64,000 nucleotides of DNA from Enterobacteriaceae bacterium 4M9 (GTDB taxonomy: Bacteria; Pseudomonadota; Gammaproteobacteria; Enterobacterales; Enterobacteriaceae), in NCBI GenBank assembly GCA_010092695.1, contig JAADJJ010000001.1, forward strand, positions 1-64,000, read 5' to 3'. The translations under genes were made by a program, and so were the position numbers. The notes under the pieces are model-generated. The model ran no database searches, had not been told where the DNA came from, and worked only from the letters and a program-made list of their open reading frames with translations. Of this stretch, positions 13,177 to 21,753 are shown one piece after another; positions within the stretch are counted from its first letter, which is position 1; each line of letters begins with the position of its first letter.

Positions 13177-13878
13177 TCAGATAAAGGCAAAAGCGTCGCC
13201 GAACATGCGGTCTTCGCGCGCGCTGCGTTCATTGCAAAACAAATCGCGGGCGATTTTTGCCATTTCAAAACGACCAGCAATGTAGATATCACACTCGGCA
13301 AGCGAACCGTAATCCTGCATCACGGCAGTCAACACCGTGCCAGTGCGCCCGCGCCAGCCTTCTTCCGGCTGCTCCACCACCGCCTCAATACGCAGCCCCG
13401 GATGCTTAACCGACAGCGATTCCAGCTCTGCCAGGTCATAAAGATGTTTACTCTCACGTCCGCCCCAGTACAGGGCGATTTCACGCTGTGGATTACGCTC
13501 CAGCGCACTTAACAAAATAGAGCGCACATACGAGAAGCCCGTGCCACCGGCAATCAGCACCAGCGGGCGCTCTTCGTCATCGCGCAGCCACGCATCGCCA
13601 TGAGGAATATCGACCTCGATAGTCTGGCGTTGCAGTATTCTGTCCATCACCGCCATCGCGTACAGGTTAAGCTCAGACGCGCCGATATGAAGTTCAATAA
13701 ACTGGTGCTCTGATGGCGTGGAAGCCATTGAGAACGGACGCTTATCACGCTCATCCATCACTACCATCAGGTACTGGCCCGCGCGAAAGGACACATCACT
13801 TTCAGGCTCCAGGCGGACCCGATAAACAGTATCAGTAATCGCATCCACCGATGTCACTTTACAGCTTAAGATTGTCAT
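13177..13878 (-). CDS. fre: NAD(P)H-flavin reductase Fre
   Basis: Fre reduces free flavins with NAD(P)H; reduced flavin serves ferric iron reduction and, in E. coli, supports ubiquinone synthesis and UbiX/UbiD chemistry. The 233-residue protein has the ferredoxin-reductase layout: flavin-binding RPFSMAS (about 46-52) in the N-terminal barrel, NAD(P) loop GGTGFSY (about 111) and a C-terminal EDRMFGDAFAF tail. It follows ubiD on the same strand after a 62-bp gap that contains a GC-rich hairpin. Confidence 0.96.
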   Translation of the reverse strand: MTILSCKVTSVDAITDTVYRVRLEPESDVSFRAGQYLMVVMDERDKRPFSMASTPSEHQFIELHIGASELNLYAMAVMDRILQRQTIEVDIPHGDAWLRDDEERPLVLIAGGTGFSYVRSILLSALERNPQREIALYWGGRESKHLYDLAELESLSVKHPGLRIEAVVEQPEEGWRGRTGTVLTAVMQDYGSLAECDIYIAGRFEMAKIARDLFCNERSAREDRMFGDAFAFI

Positions 13879-13916
13879 GCGTTCCCTCTGGTCGGGTCGT
13901 CAAAATAACATCAACG

Positions 13917-13935
13917 GCAGGGCGGCCCGCCCTGC
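13917..13935 (-). other. GC-rich hairpin between ubiD and fre
   Basis: GCAGGGCG-GCC-CGCCCTGC forms an 8-bp stem just after the ubiD stop. There is no clean T tract, so it is more likely a partial terminator or an mRNA-stabilising hairpin than a full stop. Confidence 0.5.
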
Positions 13936-13940
13936 TATCG

Positions 13941-15410
13941 TTACTTAAAAATAGCCAGTTCTTCCCAGATAGCGTCAACGCGCTCAATGACCTGAGGATC
14001 TTTTTTAATCGGACGGCCCCATTCGCGGTCCGTCTCTCCTGGCCATTTGTTGGTCGCATCCATTCCCATTTTCGACCCCAGCCCGGAAACCGGTGAGGCG
14101 AAATCGAGATAATCAATGGGCGTGTTTTCGACCAACACGGTATCACGCGCCGGGTCCATGCGCGTGGTGATTGCCCAGATTACATCGTTCCAGTCACGCG
14201 CATTCACGTCATCGTCACAGACAATGACAAACTTGGTGTACATAAACTGGCGCAGGAAAGACCACACGCCCATCATTACGCGTTTGGCGTGGCCCGCATA
14301 CTGCTTTTTCATCGTGACGACGGCCAGGCGGTATGAACACCCTTCCGGCGGCAGATAGAAATCGACAATCTCCGGGAACTGCTTTTGCAAAATGGGCACG
14401 AAGACCTCATTGAGCGCCACGCCGAGCACCGCTGGTTCATCTGGCGGCCTGCCGGTATAAGTGGAGTGATAGATTGCGTCTTCGCGCCTTGTTACGTGCG
14501 TTACGGTAAAGACCGGGAAATTATCCACTTCATTGTAGTAACCGGTATGGTCGCCGTATGGCCCTTCCGGTGCCATCTCGCCTGGCTCAATGTAGCCTTC
14601 AAGGATGATTTCCGCACTGGCGGGCACTTCCAGATCGTTAGACAGGCACTTCACCACTTCGCTTTTGGTGCCGCGCAGCAATCCGGCAAAGGCGTATTCA
14701 GAAAGCGTATCCGGCACCGGCGTTACCGCACCGAGAATGGTCGCCGGATCAGCACCCAGCGCCACTGACACCGGGAAGCGTTCACCCGGATGTGCCGTGC
14801 ACCACTCCTGAAAATCCAGCGCGCCGCCCCGGTGTGACAGCCAGCGCATAATCAGCTTGTTTTTCCCCAGCAACTGCTGGCGATAAATGCCCAGATTCTG
14901 GCGCTCTTTGTGCGGCCCACGCGTAACGACCAGCCCCCAGGTAATCAGCGGCGCGGCGTCTTCCGGCCAGCACTGCATGATGGGAATCTGGGTTAAATCA
15001 ACGTCAGCGCCAGTTTGCACTTTTTCCTGACAAGGGGCGCTGCGCAACCGCTTCGTTGGCATGTTCAGCACCTGCTTGTACTGCGGCAGTTTGTCAAAAA
15101 GATCGCGAAAACCTTTTGGCGGTTCGGGCTCTTTCAGGAAGGCTAACAGCTTGCCCACTTCACGCAGCGAAGAGACATCGTCCTGCCCCATACCCATCGC
15201 CACGCGCTTTGGCGTACCAAACAGGTTGCACAACACAGGCATCTTGTAACCAACGGGGTTTTCAAACAGCAGCGCTGGCCCGCCCGCGCGCAGCGTGCGG
15301 TCAGCAATCTCTGTCATTTCCAGGTGCGGGTCTACGGGCAGCGTTATACGTTTGAGTTCGCCCTGCTGCTCCAGCAGCGTAAGAAATTCGCGTAAATCGT
15401 GATATTTCAT
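13941..15410 (-). CDS. ubiD: 4-hydroxy-3-polyprenylbenzoate decarboxylase UbiD
   Basis: UbiD decarboxylates octaprenyl-hydroxybenzoate in ubiquinone synthesis, using the prenylated flavin made by UbiX. The protein aligns with E. coli UbiD from residue 4 onward (MKYHDLREFLTLLEQQGEL), including the cofactor-site segments RQNLGIYRQQ and EGPYGDHTGYY. The start chosen is ATG 15410, giving 489 residues against 497 in E. coli; the shortfall is at both ends. The open frame continues upstream to 15530, but that part does not resemble UbiD. The ribosome site is weak (GGAAG, 13 nt away). It is divergent from rfaH. Confidence 0.93.
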   Translation of the reverse strand: MKYHDLREFLTLLEQQGELKRITLPVDPHLEMTEIADRTLRAGGPALLFENPVGYKMPVLCNLFGTPKRVAMGMGQDDVSSLREVGKLLAFLKEPEPPKGFRDLFDKLPQYKQVLNMPTKRLRSAPCQEKVQTGADVDLTQIPIMQCWPEDAAPLITWGLVVTRGPHKERQNLGIYRQQLLGKNKLIMRWLSHRGGALDFQEWCTAHPGERFPVSVALGADPATILGAVTPVPDTLSEYAFAGLLRGTKSEVVKCLSNDLEVPASAEIILEGYIEPGEMAPEGPYGDHTGYYNEVDNFPVFTVTHVTRREDAIYHSTYTGRPPDEPAVLGVALNEVFVPILQKQFPEIVDFYLPPEGCSYRLAVVTMKKQYAGHAKRVMMGVWSFLRQFMYTKFVIVCDDDVNARDWNDVIWAITTRMDPARDTVLVENTPIDYLDFASPVSGLGSKMGMDATNKWPGETDREWGRPIKKDPQVIERVDAIWEELAIFK

Positions 15411-15598
15411 AAGTGATGTCAGACTTCCGGTTGAACGCGTCATTATACGAGCTTCGACGCAAAGTCGCTGTAGTTTTGTTAAATTGTCGTGAATTGTTAG
15501 CTGCGCTGGCGCGCAGCGGCCATAATACAAGACGAAACTGTCACTCTGTGGGGCATTTTGCTATGCTTTCGCGCCTGTTGATTTGATGATGAACCACT

Positions 15599-16087
15599 AT
15601 GCAATCCTGGTATTTGCTGTACTGCAAGCGGGGTCAGTTGCTGCGTGCTAAAGAGCACCTGGAGCGGCAATCTGTAAACTGCCTGACGCCGATGATCACG
15701 CTTGAAAAGATAGTGCGTGGCAAGCGTGCAGCCGTAAGCGAGCCGCTGTTTCCAAACTATCTGTTTGTCGAGTTTGATCCAGAGGATATTCATACCACGA
15801 CGGTGAATTCAACGCGCGGCGTCAGTCATTTTGTGCGTTTCGGCTCTCAACCTGCGACAGTACCGCAAGCAGTGATTCATGATTTACTCCATTACCAGCC
15901 CGAAAACATCACCGACCCACAGACACCGTGGCCCGGCGACAGTGTGGTTATCACCGACGGCGCTTTTGAAGGCCTTGAAGCCATCTTTAAAGAGCCAGAC
16001 GGTGAAGCACGCTCCATGCTGCTGCTGAACCTGCTCAACCGCCAGGTGCTACAAAGCGTCAAAAACACCGAATTCCAGAAGATTTAA
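15599..16087 (+). CDS. rfaH: Transcription antitermination protein RfaH
   Basis: RfaH is the specialised NusG paralogue that binds RNA polymerase paused at ops sites and suppresses termination in long LPS, capsule and conjugation operons. The 162 residues equal E. coli RfaH. The NGN domain (about 1-100) includes the family FPNYLFVEFD stretch near 51-60. The C-terminal domain (about 115-162) is the one known to switch from an alpha hairpin to a NusG-like beta barrel. It stands alone on the plus strand and converges on tatD with only 7 bp between stops. Confidence 0.96.
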   Translation: MQSWYLLYCKRGQLLRAKEHLERQSVNCLTPMITLEKIVRGKRAAVSEPLFPNYLFVEFDPEDIHTTTVNSTRGVSHFVRFGSQPATVPQAVIHDLLHYQPENITDPQTPWPGDSVVITDGAFEGLEAIFKEPDGEARSMLLLNLLNRQVLQSVKNTEFQKI

Positions 16088-16094
16088 CGGCGTC

Positions 16095-16877
16095 TTAAAA
16101 CGTAACACCAAACACGCGCTGTACGTTTTCATTCGTTACCTGCTCAAGCCATTGCGTGTCTTCACCGCGCCAGAGCGCGACCTGAGACAGGATGTGTGCG
16201 AGCAGCGCAGGCTCGTTGCGTCGCGATGTGGGCTTTGGCTTCAGGTCGCGTGGCAGCAGCCACGGCGCATCGGTTTCCAGCATCAGCCTCTGTGCCGGTA
16301 TCATCGGCAATAGCTCGCGCAACTCAAGCCCACGGCGCTCGTCGCACACCCAACCCGTTATGCCAAGATACAATCCGCGCTCAAGACAGGCCTGTGCTTC
16401 TTCACGGTTGCCGGTAAAGCAGTGCAACACCGCCCCCGGCAGCTTATCAAGCCAGGGATCGAGCAATTCGACAAACCGCGCGTGTGCCGCCCGGCAGTGC
16501 AGGAAAACCGGCATATTCAACTTAGCTGCCAGCGCAAGCTGCGCGCTAAACGCCCGCTCCTGCTCCTGGGGCGTGGAGTAATTGCGGTCAAAATCCAGAC
16601 CACACTCGCCAATGGCCACCACCTGCGGCCTGGCCGCGAGCTCACGGATGCGCTGCTCGCCTTCCTCGCTCCAGCCGCTGGCATCGTGCGGATGCACGCC
16701 CGCCGTGCTCCAGCAGTGTGCATAGCCCGCAGCAAGCGTTGCTGCGGCTTCGCTTTCTGCAACGCTGGTGCCTGTGAGCAGCATACCGCGTACCCCTGCC
16801 GCCGTGGCACGGCGGACCACGTCATCGCGATCCTTATTAAACTGCGCGCTGGTCAGGTTAACGCCAATATCAAACAT
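16095..16877 (-). CDS. tatD: 3'-5' ssDNA/RNA exonuclease TatD
   Basis: TatD is a metal-dependent nuclease of the TIM-barrel amidohydrolase class linked to DNA repair after oxidative damage; despite the name it is not needed for Tat export. ATG 16877 gives 260 residues, as in E. coli, with GGAAAAG upstream. Family segments seen are STAGVHPHD (about 62), AIGECGLDF (about 90), HCRAAH (about 127) and LETDAPWLLPRD (about 200). It is last in tatABCD, but a strong hairpin terminator sits directly in front of it. Confidence 0.95.
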   Translation of the reverse strand: MFDIGVNLTSAQFNKDRDDVVRRATAAGVRGMLLTGTSVAESEAAATLAAGYAHCWSTAGVHPHDASGWSEEGEQRIRELAARPQVVAIGECGLDFDRNYSTPQEQERAFSAQLALAAKLNMPVFLHCRAAHARFVELLDPWLDKLPGAVLHCFTGNREEAQACLERGLYLGITGWVCDERRGLELRELLPMIPAQRLMLETDAPWLLPRDLKPKPTSRRNEPALLAHILSQVALWRGEDTQWLEQVTNENVQRVFGVTF

Positions 16878-16890
16878 CGCTTTTCCCCAT

Positions 16891-16914
16891 AAAAAACCGC
16901 CCCGAAGGGCGGTT
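16891..16914 (-). terminator. intrinsic terminator between tatC and tatD
   Basis: Read on the minus strand, AACCGCCC-TTCG-GGGCGGTT is a perfect 8-bp stem with a TTCG loop and a run of T. It begins 7 bp after the tatC stop, and its T tract ends 13 bp before the tatD ATG. It should end most tatABC transcripts. Confidence 0.85.
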
Positions 16915-16921
16915 GTCAGCA

Positions 16922-17701
16922 TTATTCTTTTGGCGCGACGGCGGTCTCTTCCTCGCCTTCGTCTTCCTCCGCAGGCGGCCTGCGCTTGCCGGTATAAAAA
17001 CGCGAGAAGAAAACGCCGATTTCAAACAGGCAGTACATCGGAATGGCCAGCAGCGTTTGTGAAAACACATCCGGCGGCGTCAGCAGCATACCCACAACAA
17101 ACGCGCCCACCAGAATATAAGGACGTTTTTTCTTCAGGTCTTCCGGCGTTGTAACGCCCATCCAGCACAGCAGCACAATCGCCACCGGTACCTCAAAAGA
17201 GACACCGAACGCCATAAACAGCGCCATGACAAAGTCGAGGTAGTTGGCAATATCTGTTGAAACCACCACGCCGACCGGCGCAGTTTTGGTCAGGAAGCCA
17301 AAGGCCAGCGGAAAGACGATGAAATAGGCAAAAGCCATACCCAGGTAGAACAGCAACGAGCTGGACACCAGCAGCGGTACCACCAGACGGCGCTCGTGCT
17401 TATACAACGCAGGCGCGATAAACGCCCAGACCTGATACAAAATCACCGGTGCCGCCAGGATAATCGACACCATGATAGTCAGCTTGATAGGCGTAAAGAA
17501 CGGCGAGGCCACATCGGTGGCAATCATCGTCGACCCCGCCGGCAGCTGAGCAATCAACGGCGCGGCAACCAGCTGATAGATATCGTTGGCGAAGTAAACC
17601 AGCGCCAGGAAAATCACCAGTATGGCGATAATGCAGTTCAGCAGCCGCTTACGCAGCTCAATCAGGTGACTGATTAACGGTTGAGTATCTTCGACGGCCA
17701 T
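16922..17701 (-). CDS. tatC: Sec-independent protein translocase TatC
   Basis: TatC is the polytopic core of the twin-arginine translocase and, with TatB, forms the receptor for RR signal peptides on folded proteins. The 259 residues (258 in E. coli) contain six transmembrane helices, the N-terminal signal-binding segment PLISHLIELRKRLL (about 8-21) and the conserved FxPT-like loop ASPFFTPIK. The tail is acidic (EEDEGEEE). It starts 2 bp after the tatB stop, so translation is likely coupled. A terminator follows at 16891. Confidence 0.97.
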   Translation of the reverse strand: MAVEDTQPLISHLIELRKRLLNCIIAILVIFLALVYFANDIYQLVAAPLIAQLPAGSTMIATDVASPFFTPIKLTIMVSIILAAPVILYQVWAFIAPALYKHERRLVVPLLVSSSLLFYLGMAFAYFIVFPLAFGFLTKTAPVGVVVSTDIANYLDFVMALFMAFGVSFEVPVAIVLLCWMGVTTPEDLKKKRPYILVGAFVVGMLLTPPDVFSQTLLAIPMYCLFEIGVFFSRFYTGKRRPPAEEDEGEEETAVAPKE

Positions 17702-17703
17702 GT

Positions 17704-18252
17704 TCAGGATTTATCGTTCTGGGGTTGAGAAGGCACAGTGTCTTGACGTTGCGGCGCAGGCCGGGTCGCCGTATCTGCTGCTGCAACAGGCTCCACCGAC
17801 GGCGTTACGTGAGGCTCATCCACTGTGGGCGACTGCTCGGGCGCACTCGCCTGATGAGCCGCCGCCGCAGGCGTGGCACCTTCGTGGCTGTCCTGCGCGT
17901 TTTTTACCAACGGATTGTGGATAGTATGGGCTTCATCGCTCGCCTTTTCCGGATCGTCCGCCGTATAAGAGCGTTTCATTGCCTCCGCTGCCTGGCGCAG
18001 CTCATCCATGGACTCCTTCAGCTCGGGCGTCAGGTTGTCCATGCTCGCTTTTTCTACCTTTTTCAGGCTGTCCTGCAGCTCCTGGAGCTTTAGCTCCTGG
18101 CTGAGTTCATTTTGTACCGTCGTCGCAAGAGAGCGCAGCGCACGGATCCAGCCTACAACGGTTTTCACCGCCACCGGCAAACGCTGCGGTCCCAGCACGA
18201 TAAGGCCAATAATAAAGACCAGGACCAGTTCGCTAAAGCCAATATCAAACAC
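17704..18252 (-). CDS. tatB: Sec-independent protein translocase TatB
   Basis: TatB binds TatC and the signal peptide. The 182-residue protein has one N-terminal membrane helix (about 3-20), the hinge LGPQRLP, an amphipathic helix and a long polar, proline- and alanine-rich tail. It is 11 residues longer than E. coli TatB, all in the low-complexity C-terminal tail. The start is GTG, as in E. coli, 3 bp after the tatA stop. Confidence 0.96.
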   Translation of the reverse strand: MFDIGFSELVLVFIIGLIVLGPQRLPVAVKTVVGWIRALRSLATTVQNELSQELKLQELQDSLKKVEKASMDNLTPELKESMDELRQAAEAMKRSYTADDPEKASDEAHTIHNPLVKNAQDSHEGATPAAAAHQASAPEQSPTVDEPHVTPSVEPVAAADTATRPAPQRQDTVPSQPQNDKS

Positions 18253-18255
18253 GAA

Positions 18256-18519
18256 TTACACCCGGTCTTTGTCGTGATTTTTCGCTTCGTCTTTGTTTAC
18301 GCTATCCTGCGGCTTTTCAGAAAGCGATTTCGCTGTGAAATCAGCATCTTCATCCTGCTGCGTGGATTTTGATTTCGCATCGTCATCGCTCATGGCTTTC
18401 TTAAAACCTTTGATAGATGCGCCCAGGTCAGAGCCAAGAGAACTCAGTTTTTTGGTGCCAAACAGCAGCACAACGATGACGGCAATGATGATCAACTGCC
18501 AAATACTGATACCACCCAT
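18256..18519 (-). CDS. tatA: Sec-independent protein translocase TatA
   Basis: TatA is the pore-forming or membrane-thinning subunit that polymerises on the TatBC receptor. The 87 residues show a short membrane helix (5-20), the FGTKKL hinge with its conserved Phe and Gly, an amphipathic helix ending in GFKKAMSDD, and a charged tail. The ATG is preceded by GAGGAATC. It is first of tatABC and lies 71 bp after ubiB, so the tat promoter would have to lie in or near that gap. Confidence 0.97.
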   Translation of the reverse strand: MGGISIWQLIIIAVIVVLLFGTKKLSSLGSDLGASIKGFKKAMSDDDAKSKSTQQDEDADFTAKSLSEKPQDSVNKDEAKNHDKDRV

Positions 18520-18590
18520 ATGATTCCTCGGAGATGCTTAATTGCGCTGCGGCCTGAATCAGGCACACAGACGGACTATAACAACGTCGT

Positions 18591-20231
18591 TCAGGCAGTG
18601 CGACACCAGCCAATCAGCCACGTGACAACACCACCCGCCATTGCCCATGCGGGGAGCCAACCCCACTCAGGCTTGTTAATCAACAATAATGTACCGCTCA
18701 ATATCAGCGTCGCCCCAATGCCCAGCAAATAGCGAGACTGCCCCTGCCTGGCACGGCTGACCTGAATATCCCGGGCGATTTTATCAACACTGAGCTGTAA
18801 TTGCTTGCCCTGGCGCAAACTGTCGTACACCAGTTCCGGTAACTGAGGCATTTTTTCCACCCAGAACGGCGCTTTTTCTTTTAGCGAGCGCACCAGCGCC
18901 GGTAGCCCAACCTGATCTTTAATCCAGGACTCCAGAAACGGCTTGGCGGTTTTCCACAAATCCAGCTGGGGATAAAGCTGGCGACCCACGCCTTCCACAT
19001 ACAAGAGCGTCTTTTGCAGCAACACCAGCTGCGGCTGTACTTCCATATTGAAGCGGCGCGCGGTATTAAACAGGTTCAACAGCACATGACCAAACGATAT
19101 TTCCGACAGCGGCTTTTCAAAAATAGGCTCGCATACGGTACGAATGGCAAACTCAAAATCTTCAACGTTGGTGTCAGGCGGTACCCAGCCTGAGTCCACG
19201 TGCAGCTCAGCGACCTTACGGTAATCGCGATTAAAGAACGCGATAAAGTTTTCTGCCAGGTAGCGCTTATCCTCTTTATTAAGCGACCCGACAATACCGC
19301 AATCAATACCTATATATTGCGGGTCTTCAGGATGATCGTAGCTGACAAATATGTTGCCGGGGTGCATATCGGCATGAAAAAAGCTGTCGCGAAACACCTG
19401 CGTGAAGAAAACCTGCACGCCGCGCTCGGCCAGAAGCTGCATATTGGTGCCGTTTTTCTCAAGCGCCGCTACGTCAGATACCGGAATACCGTAGATGCGC
19501 TCCATTACCATCATGTTCTGACTACAGTAGTCTGAGAAAACCTCGGGGACATACAGCATCGGGCTGTTTTCAAAGTTACGGCGCAGTTGAATAGCATTCG
19601 CTGACTCACGCAGCAAATTCAGCTCATCAATCAGCGTTTTTTCATACTCGCGCACCACTTCCACCGGGCGCAGACGGCGACCGTCAGGCAACAGGCGCGG
19701 TACCCAGCCAGCAAGGCGATAAATCAGGCGCATGTCGGCTTTGATAATCGGCAGAATGTCCGGGCGAATGACCTTAATCACCACCTCTTTGCCGCTCTCT
19801 TTAAGACGCGCGGTGTGTACCTGGGCAATAGAGGCAGACGCCAGTGGCTCAATGGCAAAATCATCAAACCAGCTTTCAACGGGAATGCCACCCATCGCTT
19901 TTTCAATCTGCTGCTTTGCCAACGCGCCGTCGAACGGTGCGACACGGTCCTGCAACATCGCCAGCTGATCGGCAATCTGCGGTGGGAACAGGTCACGTCG
20001 GGTTGATAACATCTGCCCGAACTTGATCCACACGGGCCCCAACTGCTGTAGTGCAAGACGCAGACGCTCGCCAAGCAGCTTGTCTTTATGACGGTTCGGC
20101 ATCCAGAACAGCATGCGCCGCCCTATGCGCAGCGGCAGCGTAATGCGCATTTTGGGGATAAGCTCATCAAGCCCGTAGGCTAAAAACGTCCTGATGATGA
20201 AATAGAGGCGCCGTAATTCTCCTGGCGTCAT
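18591..20231 (-). CDS. ubiB: Atypical kinase-like ubiquinone synthesis protein UbiB
   Basis: UbiB is a membrane-anchored ABC1/ADCK-family ATPase needed for ubiquinone synthesis, thought to help extract or present lipid intermediates. The 546 residues equal the E. coli length. Seen are the family KxGQ motif in WIKFGQMLSTR (about 79), the alanine-rich loop in ASASIAQVH replacing the kinase glycine loop, DMHPGNIF (about 288) and two C-terminal membrane helices (about 500-545). The start overlaps the ubiJ stop by 4 bp (ATGA). Confidence 0.96.
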   Translation of the reverse strand: MTPGELRRLYFIIRTFLAYGLDELIPKMRITLPLRIGRRMLFWMPNRHKDKLLGERLRLALQQLGPVWIKFGQMLSTRRDLFPPQIADQLAMLQDRVAPFDGALAKQQIEKAMGGIPVESWFDDFAIEPLASASIAQVHTARLKESGKEVVIKVIRPDILPIIKADMRLIYRLAGWVPRLLPDGRRLRPVEVVREYEKTLIDELNLLRESANAIQLRRNFENSPMLYVPEVFSDYCSQNMMVMERIYGIPVSDVAALEKNGTNMQLLAERGVQVFFTQVFRDSFFHADMHPGNIFVSYDHPEDPQYIGIDCGIVGSLNKEDKRYLAENFIAFFNRDYRKVAELHVDSGWVPPDTNVEDFEFAIRTVCEPIFEKPLSEISFGHVLLNLFNTARRFNMEVQPQLVLLQKTLLYVEGVGRQLYPQLDLWKTAKPFLESWIKDQVGLPALVRSLKEKAPFWVEKMPQLPELVYDSLRQGKQLQLSVDKIARDIQVSRARQGQSRYLLGIGATLILSGTLLLINKPEWGWLPAWAMAGGVVTWLIGWCRTA

Positions 20232-20827
20232 TTATCCTCCAGCCTGTCTAACCGTTTCGCAACCTGTTCAACCTCACGCGCCAGCGCCTCGGTTTCGTCT
20301 ACAAACCATGCCACTTCCAGCGGGCCTGGCGCCAGACGCCACTCTTCGGTCAGCGCCTCAGCAAGATACTGCTGGTTGCGGGCAAGGCGCTTTTTCAGAA
20401 AGCGGCTACCACCGCGCAGCAGTTTGCCAAGGCTTTCAGCGGCGATATCACCAATATAAGGAGCGAGCAGTTCAGCGGGATCCAGTTCAGCCATGTCGAT
20501 CAGGGCGACAAAATTCTGTACCACCTGAAGATCGCCCTGTACTTCAAGCTCGCCGCTTTTGATAAGTCTGGTCAACTGTTGCCTGTCGCGCAGCTTTGCC
20601 AGCGTGCTCAGGCGCGCTGTCACCGTGCAGTCGGCGTCATCTTCACGCGCGCCGAGCACATCTATCTGCTGCTCGCTGAACACCAGCGCCAGCGGCGAGT
20701 TGAACTCCGGCAATGACACTTTCAGCACCTTGCCTTTAAGGCGCTGGCGCTGCGATTTCAGCGCATCATCACGCCAGAGAAAGGTGTTGAGGATCTTTTC
20801 CGCGGTGGCGGTAATCAGAGGCGTCAT
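20228..20827 (-). CDS. ubiJ: Ubiquinone biosynthesis accessory factor UbiJ
   Basis: UbiJ is an SCP2-domain protein that, with UbiK, organises the soluble ubiquinone synthesis complex and binds its lipid intermediates. The ATG at 20827 aligns with the E. coli start and gives 199 residues (201 in E. coli). The frame extends upstream to 20875 but would overlap ubiE without similarity. Segments shared with E. coli include KLRDRQQLT, SGELEVQGD and EEWRLAPGPLEVAWF. In E. coli the 3' part of this gene also yields the EsrE RNA; that cannot be tested here. Confidence 0.94.
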   Translation of the reverse strand: MTPLITATAEKILNTFLWRDDALKSQRQRLKGKVLKVSLPEFNSPLALVFSEQQIDVLGAREDDADCTVTARLSTLAKLRDRQQLTRLIKSGELEVQGDLQVVQNFVALIDMAELDPAELLAPYIGDIAAESLGKLLRGGSRFLKKRLARNQQYLAEALTEEWRLAPGPLEVAWFVDETEALAREVEQVAKRLDRLEDK

Positions 20828-20843
20828 TGGCACAGGCACGTCC

Positions 20844-21599
20844 TCAGAATTTAAAACCGCGATGTAGGGCAACAATGCCCGCCGTCAGGTTGTAGTAAGA
20901 GGTATTTTCGAAGCCCGCCTCTTCCATCATGCCCTTGAGCGTGTCCTGATCCGGATGCATGCGGATGGATTCGGCCAGGTAGCGGTAGCTCTCGGCATCC
21001 TGTGCCACCACTTCACCAATGCGCGGTAAGATATGGAATGAGTATGCGTCGTAGGCTTTGCTGAGCGGTTCAATAATCGGTTTGGAAAACTCCAGCACCA
21101 GTAGGCGACCGCCGGGCTTGAGCACGCGGAACATAGAGCGCAGTGCTTTCTCTTTGTCGGTTACGTTACGCAGGCCAAATGAGATAGTGATGCAGTCAAA
21201 GGAGTTATCCGGGAAGGGCAGCGCTTCGGCGTTAGCCTGTACGTAGCTAACGTTGCCCACCACGCCGATGTTGCGCAGCTTCTCGCGCCCCATTTTCAGC
21301 ATGGAGGCGTTGATATCTGCCAGCACCACTTCGCCGGTTTCGCCCACCAGACGCGAGAATTTTGCCGTCAGGTCGCCAGTGCCACCCGCCAGGTCCAGTA
21401 CACGCTGGCCACGGCGCACGCCGCTGCAGTCGATGGTGAAGCGCTTCCACAAACGATGAATGCCAAACGACATCAGGTCGTTCATGACGTCATATTTCGC
21501 TGCGACAGAATGAAAAACCTGCGCCACCATGTCGGCTTTCTGCTCTTTGGCGACAGTCCGAAAGCCAAAGTGCGTCGTTTCCTGTGAATCTTCAACCAT
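20844..21599 (-). CDS. ubiE: Ubiquinone/menaquinone C-methyltransferase UbiE
   Basis: UbiE methylates 2-octaprenyl-6-methoxy-benzoquinol and demethylmenaquinol with S-adenosylmethionine. The 251 residues equal the E. coli length. The class I methyltransferase core has the SAM loop VLDLAGGTGDL (about 67-77), acidic VVLADINASML (about 93) and family motifs SFGLRNVTD and LKPGGRLLVLEFSKP. It heads the ubiE-ubiJ-ubiB run, with 16 bp to ubiJ. Confidence 0.97.
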   Translation of the reverse strand: MVEDSQETTHFGFRTVAKEQKADMVAQVFHSVAAKYDVMNDLMSFGIHRLWKRFTIDCSGVRRGQRVLDLAGGTGDLTAKFSRLVGETGEVVLADINASMLKMGREKLRNIGVVGNVSYVQANAEALPFPDNSFDCITISFGLRNVTDKEKALRSMFRVLKPGGRLLVLEFSKPIIEPLSKAYDAYSFHILPRIGEVVAQDAESYRYLAESIRMHPDQDTLKGMMEEAGFENTSYYNLTAGIVALHRGFKF

Positions 21600-21753
21600 C
21601 TCAGTGCCTGCTCATCAATAAATTGTTCGGGAAGTGTAACAGATTGGGTTCAATTGCCCTACGTTTCACCCAGCCTGGAATATGTTGCTCGTGAGCCGGT
21701 AAGCGCTCAACCAGCAGATAATCGGTGTAAGGTTAAGCATAGCAATATGCTCC

